Shown: piece by piece, positions 48,723-58,049 of the stretch
Position numbering within the stretch: position 1 is the first letter of the stretch
Layout of the letters: each line of letters opens with the position of its first letter
Source: Streptomyces sp. TLI_146
GTDB taxonomy: Bacteria > Actinomycetota > Actinomycetes > Streptomycetales > Streptomycetaceae
Assembly (NCBI RefSeq): GCF_002846415.1
Contig: NZ_PJMX01000001.1
Span: 5,828,001-5,892,000, forward strand
Direction: 5' to 3'
DNA length: 64,000 nt
Notes under the pieces: generated by a model
The model's input: only the letters and a program-made list of their open reading frames with translations
What the model was told of the DNA's origin: nothing
The model's database searches: none
Made by a program: the position numbers and the translations under genes

Positions 48723-50405
48723 ATGGCCAGGGAATTCCAGCGCGGCCACAAGGCCAAGATCAGTGACCTGACAGCGGGGACCGATCTGTATGTAGGCGTG
48801 CAGATCGGCGCCCCCGGGCTGTCCTTCGACATCAGCTGCTTCGGTCTCGACGCGAATGAGCAGCTGTCCGACGACCGGTATTTCATCTTCTTCAACCAGC
48901 CCAAGTCGCCCGAGGAGTCGATTCAGCTCCTGGGTGCCCAGGCCGGTGACACCGAGTCGTTCCGGGTCACCCTGGACCGCCTCCCGGCCCACGTCCACAA
49001 GCTGTCGTTCACCGCGGCGCTCGACGGCGCCGGCCAGATGTCGCAGATCGGCCCCGGCTACATCAGAGTCGTGGCCGGCGGCGAAGAGGTCGTCAGATAC
49101 GCGTTCACGGGCGCCGAGTTCAGCACCGAGCGCGCGGTGATGCTGGGCGACTTCTACCTCAAGGACGTCTGGCGCTTCGCGGCCGTCGGCCAGGGCTTCG
49201 ACGGCGGCCTGGAGGCGCTGCTGAAGAACTTCGGCGGCGAGGTCGCCGAGGAGGAGCCCGCGGCGCCGCAGCAGCCGCAGGGCGCCGCCCCGGGCTTCGC
49301 ACCGCCCGCCCAGACCGGCCCCGCGCCCCAGTTCGGCGCCCCGGCCGCGCCGCAGCAGCCCCAGCCCCCGCAGCCGGCCCCGCAGTTCGGCACGCCCGCG
49401 CCCGCCCCGGCTCCCGCGCAGCACTACGCACCGCCGCCGCCGGGATCCACGCCGCCCCCGGCTCCCGCGCCCAGCCCGCAGATCCACGCGGCGCCCACCA
49501 TCGCCGCGCCCATGACCCTGCCGCCGGGCACCGTCCCGCCCCCGGCCGCTCCGGCCCCGTACGGACAGCCGCCGCAGCAGCCCTCGTACGGCCAGGTCCC
49601 TGGCCAGTACCCCGGCCAGGCCCCGCCGCCCGGCGCGCCCGCCCCGTACGGGCAGCCCGCGCCCTACGGTCAGCCGGCTCCTTACGGACAGCCCGCCCCG
49701 TACGGTCAGCAGCCCGGTGTCCCGCAAGGGATGCCGCAGCCCGGCGGCGGCCTCGCGGGTGCCATCCAGCAGTACAAGGAGCTGCCCACCGGACAGCGCT
49801 GGACACCGCAGAACAAGCAGCTCGTCCGGGTCGACCTCGGCGCCGGGGGCTCCCCGGTGCTGGCCCGCCAGGGCAGCATGGTGATGTACCAGGGCAAGGT
49901 CGACTTCGGCTACAAGGGCGCCGGATTCGCCGGGCGGATCGTCGGCAACGCCACCGGCCAGGAGATGCAGCTGATGCGCTGCAGCGGCCGCGGCCAGGTC
50001 TTCCTCGCCGAGAACAGCGCCCATCTGCACCCCATCGAGCTCCAGGGCGACGGCATCTGCGTCTCCGCCGAGCACGTCCTGGCGTTCGACGAGTCCCTCC
50101 AGTACGAGGTCCGCCGCATCGAGGGCCACGGGATCCCCGGCGGGGCGCTGTTCACCATGCAGTTCCAGGGCACCGGCACGCTCGTGGTGATGACCCACGG
50201 CACCCCGGTGGTCCTGCCGGTCACCCCGACCACGTTCGCCGACAGCGACGCGATCGTGGCCTGGTCGGCCGCCTCGCAGGTGATCGTCTCCAGCCAGGTC
50301 CGGCTGCGCCGCAACGCCTACCCCGGCCACAGCGGCGAGTCCGTCAACCTGCAGTTCCGCGGCGCGCCCGGGAACTTCATCGTCGTCCAGCCGTACGAGG
50401 TCTGA
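48723..50405 (+). CDS. TerD-AIM24 fusion protein
   Basis: A 560-residue protein. An N-terminal TerD domain (about 1-175; LYVGVQIGAPGLSFDISCFG, calcium-binding type loops, FTAALDGAG) is joined by a Pro/Gln/Ala-rich linker (about 180-340), with tandem APYGQP repeats, to a C-terminal AIM24-type beta-helix domain (QLVRVDLGAGGSPVLARQGS at about 360 onward). TerD proteins act in tellurite and envelope stress responses. Two stand-alone AIM24 genes follow. Confidence 0.88.
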   Translation: MAREFQRGHKAKISDLTAGTDLYVGVQIGAPGLSFDISCFGLDANEQLSDDRYFIFFNQPKSPEESIQLLGAQAGDTESFRVTLDRLPAHVHKLSFTAALDGAGQMSQIGPGYIRVVAGGEEVVRYAFTGAEFSTERAVMLGDFYLKDVWRFAAVGQGFDGGLEALLKNFGGEVAEEEPAAPQQPQGAAPGFAPPAQTGPAPQFGAPAAPQQPQPPQPAPQFGTPAPAPAPAQHYAPPPPGSTPPPAPAPSPQIHAAPTIAAPMTLPPGTVPPPAAPAPYGQPPQQPSYGQVPGQYPGQAPPPGAPAPYGQPAPYGQPAPYGQPAPYGQQPGVPQGMPQPGGGLAGAIQQYKELPTGQRWTPQNKQLVRVDLGAGGSPVLARQGSMVMYQGKVDFGYKGAGFAGRIVGNATGQEMQLMRCSGRGQVFLAENSAHLHPIELQGDGICVSAEHVLAFDESLQYEVRRIEGHGIPGGALFTMQFQGTGTLVVMTHGTPVVLPVTPTTFADSDAIVAWSAASQVIVSSQVRLRRNAYPGHSGESVNLQFRGAPGNFIVVQPYEV

Positions 50406-50418
50406 GGGAGCCCGGACA

Positions 50419-51099
50419 ATGAACCAGCAGCTCGCGGGCTATGCCCCCACCCCCGTCGCGGCCCGGATGGAGAACCACGGCAGCGCCATGCTCAAGGTGG
50501 CCATGACCACCGGACAGGACCTCTTCGCGCGCGTGGGCTCGATGGTCGCCTACGAAGGCTTCATCCAGTACGAGCCGAACCCGCCGGCCGTGCGCCAGAT
50601 CGCCCGTGACTGGATCACCGGTGAGGGCGCCCCGCTGATGAAGTGCACCGGCGACGGACTGCTCTACCTCGCCGACTACGGCGCCAATGTGGTCGTCGTC
50701 CAGCTCAACAACGACGCGCTGTCCGTCAACGGCACCAATGTGCTGGCCTTCGACGCGAGCCTCCAGTGGGGCGTCGAGCGGGTCAAGGGCCTCGCCAAGT
50801 TCGCGGGCCAGGGCCTGTTCAACGTGAAGATCTCCGGCACCGGCTGGGTCGCCCTGACCTCGCGCGGCACCCCGGTCGTCGTCGACTGCGGAAGCGGCGA
50901 GGACGAGACGTACGTCGACCCGGACGCCCTGGTGGCCTGGTCCCCGAACCTCAAGGTGAAGGGCAAGCGCAGCTTCAAGGCGTCCTCGCTGATCGGCCGG
51001 GGCAGCGGAGAGGCCTACCAGATGGCCTTCTCGGGCCAGGGGATCGTCGTCGTACAGCCGAGTGAGGACAGCACCGACCGCCTGCGGGCCCGGGGCTGA
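50419..51099 (+). CDS. AIM24 family protein
   Basis: A 226-residue stand-alone AIM24 (TRAP-like beta-helix) protein, with ALKVAMTTGQDLFARVGSMV-like opening and VALTSRGTPVVVDCG near residue 155. Clearly related to the C-terminal domain of the upstream fusion. It begins 13 bases after the fusion stop, probably in one operon. Function unknown. Confidence 0.85.
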   Translation: MNQQLAGYAPTPVAARMENHGSAMLKVAMTTGQDLFARVGSMVAYEGFIQYEPNPPAVRQIARDWITGEGAPLMKCTGDGLLYLADYGANVVVVQLNNDALSVNGTNVLAFDASLQWGVERVKGLAKFAGQGLFNVKISGTGWVALTSRGTPVVVDCGSGEDETYVDPDALVAWSPNLKVKGKRSFKASSLIGRGSGEAYQMAFSGQGIVVVQPSEDSTDRLRARG

Positions 51100-51115
51100 G
51101 GGGAGCGAGAACACC

Positions 51116-51871
51116 ATGCAGAGCCCGCTTTTCAGCTACACCGAGCAGCAGTCCCAGGAGCGCTACAGCGCGCAGAACTCCCAGATGCTGCGGGTGGTGC
51201 TCACCGGCCACGACGACATCCTCGCCCGCAAGGGCTCGATGGTCGCCTACCAGGGGCTGATGGAGTTCGACGGCGAGTACCAGTCGAACGGCCACCAGCG
51301 CGCCCGCGCCCACACCGGCGAGGGCCTGGACCTGATGCGCGTCTCCGGCCAGGGCACCGTCTACCTCGCCAACCTCGCGCAGTACGTCCACGTAGTGGAC
51401 GTGGACCGGGACGGCCTGACCGTGGACAGCGGCTATGTGCTGGCCATGGACTCCTCGCTGCACTACGAGGTCATCGCCGTGGACAGCCAGTACGGCATCT
51501 CCGGCACCGGCAAGTTCCAGCTCAACATCACCGGCACCGGCAAGGTCGTCCTCATGACCTCCGGCCAGCCGCTGATGCTCCAGGTCACCCCGGACAAGTA
51601 CGTCAACGCCGACGCCGACGCGATCGTGGCCTGGTCCACCTCGCTCAGGGTGCAGATGCAGGCGCAGACGCACTCCACGGGCGTGTGGCGGCGCCGCGGC
51701 AACACGGGCGAGGGCTGGGAGCTCAGCTTCCTCGGACAGGGCTTCGCGCTCGTCCAGCCCAGCGAGGTGCTGCCGCCGCAGAGCGCGGTGATCGGCCAGG
51801 GCCTGCGGGCCCAGTACGGCATGGGCCAGCAGGGCGCCCACGCCCAGAACCAGGGCAACGCCTGGAGCTGA
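51116..51871 (+). CDS. AIM24 family protein, second stand-alone copy
   Basis: A 251-residue AIM24 protein (LRVVLTGHDDILARKGSMVA; VLMTSGQPLMLQVTPDKYVN) ending in a Gly/Gln-rich tail. The three copies (fusion, 226 residues, 251 residues) share the LARxGSMV motif and the glycine-rich strands, so the operon encodes three related sheets. Starts at an ATG preceded by GGGGAG. The gene is followed by a 17-bp terminator stem. Confidence 0.85.
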   Translation: MQSPLFSYTEQQSQERYSAQNSQMLRVVLTGHDDILARKGSMVAYQGLMEFDGEYQSNGHQRARAHTGEGLDLMRVSGQGTVYLANLAQYVHVVDVDRDGLTVDSGYVLAMDSSLHYEVIAVDSQYGISGTGKFQLNITGTGKVVLMTSGQPLMLQVTPDKYVNADADAIVAWSTSLRVQMQAQTHSTGVWRRRGNTGEGWELSFLGQGFALVQPSEVLPPQSAVIGQGLRAQYGMGQQGAHAQNQGNAWS

Positions 51872-51894
51872 CCGGGCGTCGGTGAGCGGTCATC

Positions 51895-51931
51895 GGTAAG
51901 GGGCGGTCGCCATTGGCGACCGCCCCTTACC
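51895..51931. terminator. Bidirectional terminator between the AIM24 and NUDIX genes
   Basis: A perfect 17-bp stem with a three-base ATT loop (arms 51895-51911 and 51915-51931; inner part GGGCGGTCGCC). The stem ends with the arms CTTACC/GGTAAG, so a terminator for convergent genes is the most likely reading. Confidence 0.85.
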
Positions 51932-51967
51932 CGTCGGCCTGTTACGGCCCGTCAGTCCGTCGGCCCG

Positions 51968-52489
51968 TCACAGACGGGCCCGCGCGGCCTCCATCAGCCG
52001 CACCACCGAGTCGTCGGCGACCTCGGCCACCTCGTCGTAGCCGAACCAGCGCAGGTCCAGCGACTCGTCGCTGATCGCCTCGACCGCTCCGGCCGGGGCC
52101 AGCGCCGCGTACTGGACGTCCAGGTGCCAGTTGCAGGGCGAGGGGATCGGGTGCCGGTCGAGCCGGACGGGCCCGCCCGGCAGCAGGGTGAGACCGGACA
52201 CACCGGACTCCTCGGTGGCCTCGCGCAGGGCGGCGGCCGTCAGCGAGACGTCCTGGGGCTCGCAGTGGCCGCCCATCTGCAGCCACATGTTCAGCTTGCG
52301 GTGCAGCGTCAGCAGCACCTGGCCGCGCCCCGGGGCGATGACCAGCGCGCTCGCCGTGAGATGGCCGGCCTGGCAGGCCTTCCACATCCCGTCCGGGTGC
52401 GCCGACAGATGGTCGAGGTAGGTCCGGCGCAGCTCGGGCTGGTCCTCGTACGCCTTCAGGACGAGGACCGCGTCTTCGTACAGGCTCAC
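51968..52489 (-). CDS. NUDIX hydrolase
   Basis: A 173-residue NUDIX protein with the box GGHCEPQDVSLTAAALREAT followed by EESGV (the usual G-x5-E-x7-REUxEExGU pattern in slightly relaxed form). Upstream, WLQMGG positions the sheet. Substrate not evident. The GTG start overlaps the stop of the metalloprotease-like gene by four bases (GTGA), so the two are translationally coupled. Confidence 0.85.
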   Translation of the reverse strand: MSLYEDAVLVLKAYEDQPELRRTYLDHLSAHPDGMWKACQAGHLTASALVIAPGRGQVLLTLHRKLNMWLQMGGHCEPQDVSLTAAALREATEESGVSGLTLLPGGPVRLDRHPIPSPCNWHLDVQYAALAPAGAVEAISDESLDLRWFGYDEVAEVADDSVVRLMEAARARL

Positions 52490-53901
52490 TTGCTGTCGTC
52501 GTCCTTGTCGTCGCCGCTGTTCTGGGGCTTGTCCTTGGGCTCGTCCTTGCCGGAAGCCGCCTCGCCGAGCATCTTGTCGAGCTCCGAGAAGTCCAGCTGC
52601 TCGTGGTGGACAAAGCCGTCCGGGTCGTCGAGGTCGGAGGCGGTCGGCAGCATGTCCGGGTGCTCCCACAGGCCGTCGCGGCCGTCGACCCCGCGCGCGT
52701 CCGTGAGCGAGGCCCACAGGCGCGAGGCGTCCCGCAGCCGGCGCGGACGCAGCTGGAGACCGATCAGGGTGGCGAAGGTCTGCTCGGCGGGACCACCGCT
52801 CGCCCGGCGCCTGCGCAGCGTCTCACGCAGCGCGTCGGCCGAGGTGAGGCGCGGCTTGGCGGCCTCGTGGACCACCGCGTCCACCCAGCCCTCGACCAGC
52901 GCCAGGGCCGTCTCCAGACGGGCCAGCGCGGCCTTCTGCTCCGGGGTGTCCTCCGGCTGGAACATGCCCTGCTGAAGGGCTTCCTGAAGCTGCTCGGGGT
53001 TGGACACGTCGAGCTGGCCGACCGCGTCCTCCAGCTTCGCCGTGTCGACCTTGATCCCGCGCGCGTAGCCCTCGACCGCACCGAACAGGTGCGAGCGCAG
53101 CCACGGCACATGGGCGAAGAGGCGCTGGTGGGCCGCCTCGCGCAGGGCCAGGTAGAGCCTCACCTCGTCCTTCGGGACGCCCAGGTCCTTGCCGAGTGCC
53201 TCGATGTTCAGCGGCAGCAGCGCGGCCTTGCCGGCCGGGCCGAGCGGCAGGCCGATGTCGGTCGAGCCGACGACCTCACCCGCGAGGACGCCCACCGCCT
53301 GCCCGATCTGCTGGCCGAACATGGCGCCCCCCATCGAGCGCATCATGCCGATCAGCGGGCCCGCCATGGCCTGCATCTCCTCGGGCAGCACGCCGCCCAT
53401 GGCCGCGCCGACCCGCTCGGCGACCGGGTCGACGAGCTCCTTCCAGGCCGGCTGGGTCGCCTCGACCCACTCCGCGCGGCTCCACGCCACGGCCGTCGAC
53501 GCGCCCGAGGGCAGCGACGTCACCCCGTCCAGCCACAGGTCGGCCAGGCGGACGGCCTCCTCGACGGCGGCGCGCTCGGCCGGGCCGACGCTCTCGTCCT
53601 TGGTGCCGTCGGCGGTGCCCTGGGCCACCGTCTGGCGCGCGATCTGCTTGGCCATGTCCCAGTTCACGGGACCGCCCTCGTAGCTGAGCATCTGGCCGAG
53701 CTGCTGGAAGGCCGCTCCCAGGTCGTTCGGGTTCAGCGAACCGAACATCGCCGCGAACGGATTGTCCGCGCCACCGGCCCCGCCGCCGAACCCGAACGGA
53801 TTCGCCGGGCCGCCCTGGTTGCCCTTGCCCTTCTCCTTGCCCTCGTCGCCGTTCTCCGGCTCCTCCGGCGGAAGGCCGAATCCGAATGGGTTGTCACTCA
53901 C
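52486..53901 (-). CDS. Zincin-like metallopeptidase family protein (DUF2342)
   Basis: A 471-residue protein of the actinobacterial zincin-like family (mycobacterial homologue Rv3195, which lies in the same neighbourhood). Gly/Asn/Phe-rich NPFGFG repeats lie at the N-terminus. The central domain has ALREAAHQRLFAHVPWLRSH (His and Glu ligands of the proposed site) and EGWVDAVVHEA; an acidic tail ends DDKDDDSK. Catalytic activity is unproven for the family. GTG start, with AGGAAA upstream. Divergent from the epimerase-like gene. Confidence 0.82.
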   Translation of the reverse strand: MSDNPFGFGLPPEEPENGDEGKEKGKGNQGGPANPFGFGGGAGGADNPFAAMFGSLNPNDLGAAFQQLGQMLSYEGGPVNWDMAKQIARQTVAQGTADGTKDESVGPAERAAVEEAVRLADLWLDGVTSLPSGASTAVAWSRAEWVEATQPAWKELVDPVAERVGAAMGGVLPEEMQAMAGPLIGMMRSMGGAMFGQQIGQAVGVLAGEVVGSTDIGLPLGPAGKAALLPLNIEALGKDLGVPKDEVRLYLALREAAHQRLFAHVPWLRSHLFGAVEGYARGIKVDTAKLEDAVGQLDVSNPEQLQEALQQGMFQPEDTPEQKAALARLETALALVEGWVDAVVHEAAKPRLTSADALRETLRRRRASGGPAEQTFATLIGLQLRPRRLRDASRLWASLTDARGVDGRDGLWEHPDMLPTASDLDDPDGFVHHEQLDFSELDKMLGEAASGKDEPKDKPQNSGDDKDDDSK

Positions 53902-54090
53902 GGGTTTCCTCGGTCCCTAGGGCCGCCGGCTCCTGCCGACGGCGACTGCGCACCAACACCACCAGCGTAGACATCCGGGCCGGATAAGGGCTCGGTGCTC
54001 CGTCGACTCCTGGCCTGCGGCAGGATGGACGTCACCTGGTCCGTACGCGTCATTCGTGTACGTACTGAAGACAACCGCTGGAGACGCCCG

Positions 54091-55197
54091 GTGAGTTCCC
54101 CAGATCCGCAGGTTCGCGCAGCGCGAAACCCTTCCCCCTCAGCCGCGCGGGGGCCCGTCGTCGCGGTCACCGGTGCCGCGGCCGGAATCGGCGCGCTGCT
54201 CACCGCGCGGCTCGCCGCATCCGAAGAGATCAAACAGGTCATCGCCATCGACGAGCGCCGGGGCGAGGTGTCCGAGGCCACCTGGCACATCCTGGACGTA
54301 CGCGACCCGGCGATCGCCGAGAAGCTGCGCGGCGCCGACGTCGTCGTCCACCTGGCGCTCGACCTCGACCTGGAGACGGACGCGGCCGCCCGTACGGCGT
54401 ACAACGTACGCGGTACGCAGACCGTGCTGACCGCGGCCGCGGCGGCCGGGGTCCACCGGGTCGTGCTGTGCACCTCGGCCATGGTCTACGGCGCGCTGCC
54501 CGACAACGACATCCCGCTCTCCGAGGACGCCGAGCTGCGGGCCACGGCCGAGGCGACCGGCGTCGGCGACCTCCTGGAGATCGAGCGCCTGGGCCGGCGC
54601 GCCCCGCGCGCCCACCCTGGCCTCAACGTCACGGTGGTAAGGCCCGCCGTCCTGGTCGGCGGTACTGACACCGCGCTCACCCGGTACTTCGAGTCGCCGC
54701 GCCTCCTGGTGGTCGCCGGATCCCGTCCGACCTGGCAGTTCTGCCACGTCGACGACCTGTGCAGCGCGCTGGAGTACGCGGCTCTGGAGAAGGTCGACGG
54801 CGAGTTCGCGGTCGGCTGCGACGGGTGGCTCGAACAGGAGGAGGTCGAGGAGCTCAGCGGCATCCGCCGGATGGAGCTGCCCTCGGCGGTCGCGCTGGGC
54901 GCGGCGGCCCGGCTGCACCGGATCGGGCTCACCCCCTCCCCGGCGGGCGACCTGGCGTACACGATGCACCCCTGGGTGGTCAGCGTCGGGCGGCTGCACG
55001 ACGCGGGCTGGCGGCCGCAGTGGACCAACGAGGAGGTCCTCGCGGAGCTCCTGGAGGAGGCCGCGGGACGACACACCGTGGCGGGGCGCCGGCTGGGCCG
55101 CAAGGACGCCACCGCCGCCGGTGCCGCCGGAGCGACGGTCGCCCTGTTGGGCGCGGCCGCGGTGGTCCGCAGGGCCCGCAAGCGCCGGGGCCTGTAG
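54091..55197 (+). CDS. NAD-dependent epimerase/dehydratase-like protein with C-terminal membrane anchor
   Basis: A 368-residue extended SDR. The NAD motif VTGAAAGIGALLTARL lies near residue 25 (the final G-x-G is GIG). A YxxxK motif is not obvious, so the catalytic pair may be lost. The C-terminal stretch TAAGAAGATVALLGAAAVV, followed by basic residues, should anchor it in the membrane. The preferred start is the GTG at 54091 (GGAG seven bases upstream); a longer upstream frame has unlikely composition. Role unknown. Confidence 0.75.
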   Translation: MSSPDPQVRAARNPSPSAARGPVVAVTGAAAGIGALLTARLAASEEIKQVIAIDERRGEVSEATWHILDVRDPAIAEKLRGADVVVHLALDLDLETDAAARTAYNVRGTQTVLTAAAAAGVHRVVLCTSAMVYGALPDNDIPLSEDAELRATAEATGVGDLLEIERLGRRAPRAHPGLNVTVVRPAVLVGGTDTALTRYFESPRLLVVAGSRPTWQFCHVDDLCSALEYAALEKVDGEFAVGCDGWLEQEEVEELSGIRRMELPSAVALGAAARLHRIGLTPSPAGDLAYTMHPWVVSVGRLHDAGWRPQWTNEEVLAELLEEAAGRHTVAGRRLGRKDATAAGAAGATVALLGAAAVVRRARKRRGL

Positions 55198-55275
55198 GAC
55201 CCTCCTACGGAGGGTGCCGGCGACCGGGTGAAAGAGCTATACCGCGATGTCAGTGCGGTACGGCACGATGGGGCC

Positions 55276-55740
55276 ATGGCACAGACGCACCCCGGCCACC
55301 CCGGCGAGCAGGCGGCGGACGACCCGATCCGGCTGCTGGAGATCCGTGACACCCCGCTCTCCCTGGACGAGGTGTTCCGCGCCGTGGGAGACCCCTCGGC
55401 GGGCGGCACCGCGCTCTTCGTCGGCACCGTGCGCGATCACGACGGCGGCGCCGACGTGGCCGCGCTCGGGTACTCGTGCCATCCGACGGCCGAGGCGGAG
55501 ATGCGCCGAGTGGCCGACAAGGTCGTCGCCGAGTTCCCGGTCCGCGCGCTGGCGGCCGTCCACCGGGTGGGCGAACTGGCCGTGGGCGATCTGGCGGTCG
55601 TCGTGGCGGTCTCCTGCGCGCACCGCGGCGAGGCGTTCGCGGCGTGCCGCAAGCTGATCGACGACCTGAAACACGAGGTCCCGATCTGGAAGCACCAGCG
55701 GTTCTCGGACGGTACGGACGAGTGGGTCGGCGCCTGCTGA
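55276..55740 (+). CDS. moaE: Molybdopterin synthase catalytic subunit (MoaE)
   Basis: A 154-residue MoaE, the large subunit that transfers sulfur from MoaD thiocarboxylate to precursor Z. Motifs are ALFVGTVRDHDGG, VAVSCAHRGEAF and the C-terminal KHEVPIWKHQRFSDG with the catalytic lysines. MoeZ, whose products feed the same pathway, is also in the window. The ATG is preceded by CACGAT, seven bases upstream, suggesting a leaderless transcript. Confidence 0.93.
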   Translation: MAQTHPGHPGEQAADDPIRLLEIRDTPLSLDEVFRAVGDPSAGGTALFVGTVRDHDGGADVAALGYSCHPTAEAEMRRVADKVVAEFPVRALAAVHRVGELAVGDLAVVVAVSCAHRGEAFAACRKLIDDLKHEVPIWKHQRFSDGTDEWVGAC

Positions 55741-55916
55741 TCCTCCCGGGTGCCTCCAACGGGTGAACGGGCCGCCCCGCCAGGGTGTCTGAAACCCTGT
55801 CGGGGGGATCCGCCCCGATTTGCGTAACCGCACCCCTGCCCCGAGCGTTGATCTAGCAGATGGTTAATCTGCTGATCTGTCAGTGGTGGTCGCTCATTTG
55901 GGGACGGGAGGACGGA

Positions 55917-56087
55917 ATGGCTGCACTCACGTGGCTGCTGATTCCGCTTTTCGCTGCTGTCGGCGCGGCGATATGGGCGAGCTGGGCCGCCCGCAATCGC
56001 ACGACCGGCGACGTCGCGGAGCTCGCCGGCTACAGCCGGTTCCGAGAGGCGATGGAGAAGTCCCAAGCCGGAACCGAGCCCGCCTGA
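55917..56087 (+). CDS. Small single-span membrane protein
   Basis: A 56-residue protein with one membrane segment (LTWLLIPLFAAVGAAIWASW) and a short hydrophilic tail. A strong GGGAGG precedes the ATG at five bases. Not recognised; small proteins of this type are common between Streptomyces core genes. It lies between moaE and the PDZ protease gene. Confidence 0.65.
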   Translation: MAALTWLLIPLFAAVGAAIWASWAARNRTTGDVAELAGYSRFREAMEKSQAGTEPA

Positions 56088-56195
56088 CCCCCTCCGGCGC
56101 GCTCCTCGCGCCCCTTCTCGTACGCGGCCGGCGACCCTCCCCGTACGGACCGGCCCCGGCGGTGCACTGACAGGCACGTCCCGTACTGTCGTTCC

Positions 56196-57284
56196 ATGCC
56201 ACGCCGCACCGCGACGATGCTCGCCTCCACCTTGATCCTGATCGCGCTGCTCTGCGCAGGCGTCCTCATCAAAGTGCCGTACTCGGAGATGTCGCCCGGC
56301 CCCACGGTGAACACCCTCGGCGAGGCGCGTGGCGAGCCCGTGCTGCAGATCTCCGGGCACAAGACCTACCCGACGACCGGTCACCTCAACATGACGACGG
56401 TCAGGGTCACCGGTGCGGACTACAACATGAACCTGGTCGAGGCCGTCTACGGCTGGCTGGCTCATGACAACAAGGTCGTGCCGCACGACACGCTCTACCC
56501 GGACGGCAAGACCGAGGAGCAGTCCTCGCAGGAGAACGCCGAGGAGTTCAGCCAGTCCCAGGAGAGCGCCAAGGTCGCCGCGCTCAACGAGCTGAAGATC
56601 CCGGTGAAGTCCCGGGTCGTCGTGGCGTCCGTGGTCAAGGGCAGCCCGGCCGAGAACAAGCTGCACGCGGGCGATGTGATCAAGTCCGTCGACGGCTCGC
56701 CCGTCAAGGAGCCGGGCGACGTGGCGAAGCTGGTCACCAAGCACCGCCCGGGCCAGAACGTGGTCTTCGCCGTCGTCCCCGCCAAGGAGGCGGCCGCCGC
56801 GGAGAAGGCGGGCAAGGAGCCCGAGGGCGGCGAGAACGTCACGATCACCACGGAGAAGGCCAAGGACGGCGACCGGGCGATCGTGGGGATCCAGGCCGGG
56901 ACCGACCACACCTTCCCGTTCTCCATCGACATCAAGCTCGCCGACGTCGGCGGCCCGAGCGCGGGGCTGATGTTCGCCCTCGGCATCGTCGACAAGCTCA
57001 CCCCCGGCGATCTGACCGGCGGCAAGTTCATCGCCGGTACGGGGACGATCGACGACGCGGGCAAGGTCGGCCCGATCGGCGGCATCGAGATGAAGCTGAT
57101 CGGCGCGCGCGGCGCGGGCGCCCGCTACTTCCTGACGCCCGCCGAGAACTGCGCGGCGGCCGCCTCGGACACGCCCGGCGGGCTGACCCTGGTGAAGGTC
57201 TCCACCATCGACGACGCGACCAAGGCGCTGGAGAAGATCCGCAAGGGCGACACGGCAGGTCTGCCGAGCTGCTCGGCGAAGTAA
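56196..57284 (+). CDS. Membrane-anchored PDZ and Lon-like (S16) protease
   Basis: A 362-residue protein: an N-terminal membrane segment (LASTLILIALLCAGVLI), a PDZ domain (VVVASVVKGSPAENKL, ADVIKSVDG region) and a C-terminal S16 protease domain. The catalytic serine is in GGPSAGLMFALG (about 255) and the lysine in IGGIEMKLIGARGAGA (about 300), the Lon dyad. Homologue of Rv3194c. The start ATG lies seven bases after a TACTGT box, so the transcript may be leaderless. It is convergent with the PPA1309 gene. Confidence 0.9.
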   Translation: MPRRTATMLASTLILIALLCAGVLIKVPYSEMSPGPTVNTLGEARGEPVLQISGHKTYPTTGHLNMTTVRVTGADYNMNLVEAVYGWLAHDNKVVPHDTLYPDGKTEEQSSQENAEEFSQSQESAKVAALNELKIPVKSRVVVASVVKGSPAENKLHAGDVIKSVDGSPVKEPGDVAKLVTKHRPGQNVVFAVVPAKEAAAAEKAGKEPEGGENVTITTEKAKDGDRAIVGIQAGTDHTFPFSIDIKLADVGGPSAGLMFALGIVDKLTPGDLTGGKFIAGTGTIDDAGKVGPIGGIEMKLIGARGAGARYFLTPAENCAAAASDTPGGLTLVKVSTIDDATKALEKIRKGDTAGLPSCSAK

Positions 57285-57300
57285 CGGGCCGGCCGCGCCA

Positions 57301-57334
57301 CGCGCGCGTGAACGTGTCCCACCTCACGCGCGCG
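57301..57334. terminator. Inverted repeat between convergent genes
   Basis: An 11-bp inverted repeat, CGCGCGCGTGA / TCACGCGCGCG, with a 12-base loop, lies between the PDZ protease and PPA1309 stops. Confidence 0.55.
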
Positions 57335-57369
57335 CAGGCGCACCCGACCCGTGGCGCCGGTGACGCGCG

Positions 57370-57897
57370 TTACTCGGCGAACGTCGCGGCCAGCGCCTCG
57401 GCGAGGCCCGGGACCAGGCCGGCGCCGGTGAGCACCTCGGTCGGCGAGTCCTTCTCGCGCAGCCGTACCGCCGACTCGCGGGCGCCGTCGCGCAGCACCG
57501 CCACGGTCATCCGGACCTCCTGGCGGTCCGGGTGCTTGGCCACCCACTTCGCCAGCTGCTTGTCGTTCAGGCCCTCGGGCACGGACGTCTCGGCCGACGG
57601 CGGAAGCATCAGGCGCTCCACGGTCAGCGCGCAGCCGACCACCGCGTCGGGCCAGGCGATGGTGCCCAGGAACTGGTCGAGGGCCTGGCCGGCCGGGATC
57701 TCGTCCTGCTCGATGGGGGTCAGCGGGGCGGCCGCGTCGCCCTGGTCGAGGCCGAGCTGGGCGGCGAGCCCTGGCTCCTGGCTGCGGAGCTTGGCGGTGT
57801 CGACGAGGGCGAACAGGCGGGCCGGCTGGTCCCAGCCGAGGCCGGACGCGTACTCGTCGATTTCCAGCACTGCGCGGGTGAGGGGGCTCGCGGCCAT
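57370..57897 (-). CDS. PPA1309 family protein
   Basis: A 175-residue soluble protein matching the actinobacterial PPA1309 family (LTRAVLEIDEYASGLGWDQP; PLTPIEQDEIP; VTVERLMLPP-like segment). Function unknown. The ATG at 57897 has no good ribosome site, so the start is provisional. It is divergent from the UPF0182 gene, as is common in the family's neighbourhood. Confidence 0.85.
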   Translation of the reverse strand: MAASPLTRAVLEIDEYASGLGWDQPARLFALVDTAKLRSQEPGLAAQLGLDQGDAAAPLTPIEQDEIPAGQALDQFLGTIAWPDAVVGCALTVERLMLPPSAETSVPEGLNDKQLAKWVAKHPDRQEVRMTVAVLRDGARESAVRLREKDSPTEVLTGAGLVPGLAEALAATFAE

Positions 57898-58049
57898 CGG
57901 GGGCCGGAGGGGGAAACGTTGGACATGAACAACATCCTGCCCTCTTTCACCCCGGGATCGGGAACTGAGTAAAGCCTCAGTAAGTTGCATGAGTGGGCCC
58001 TACGATCGCGGGGCCTGCTCAATCGACAGCGAACTTCGAGGTGCGCACC

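Noticed and set aside
53995-54090. Longer start for the epimerase-like gene
   Set aside because: The extra 32 residues are Arg/Trp-rich and lie upstream of the ribosome site GGAG for GTG 54091.
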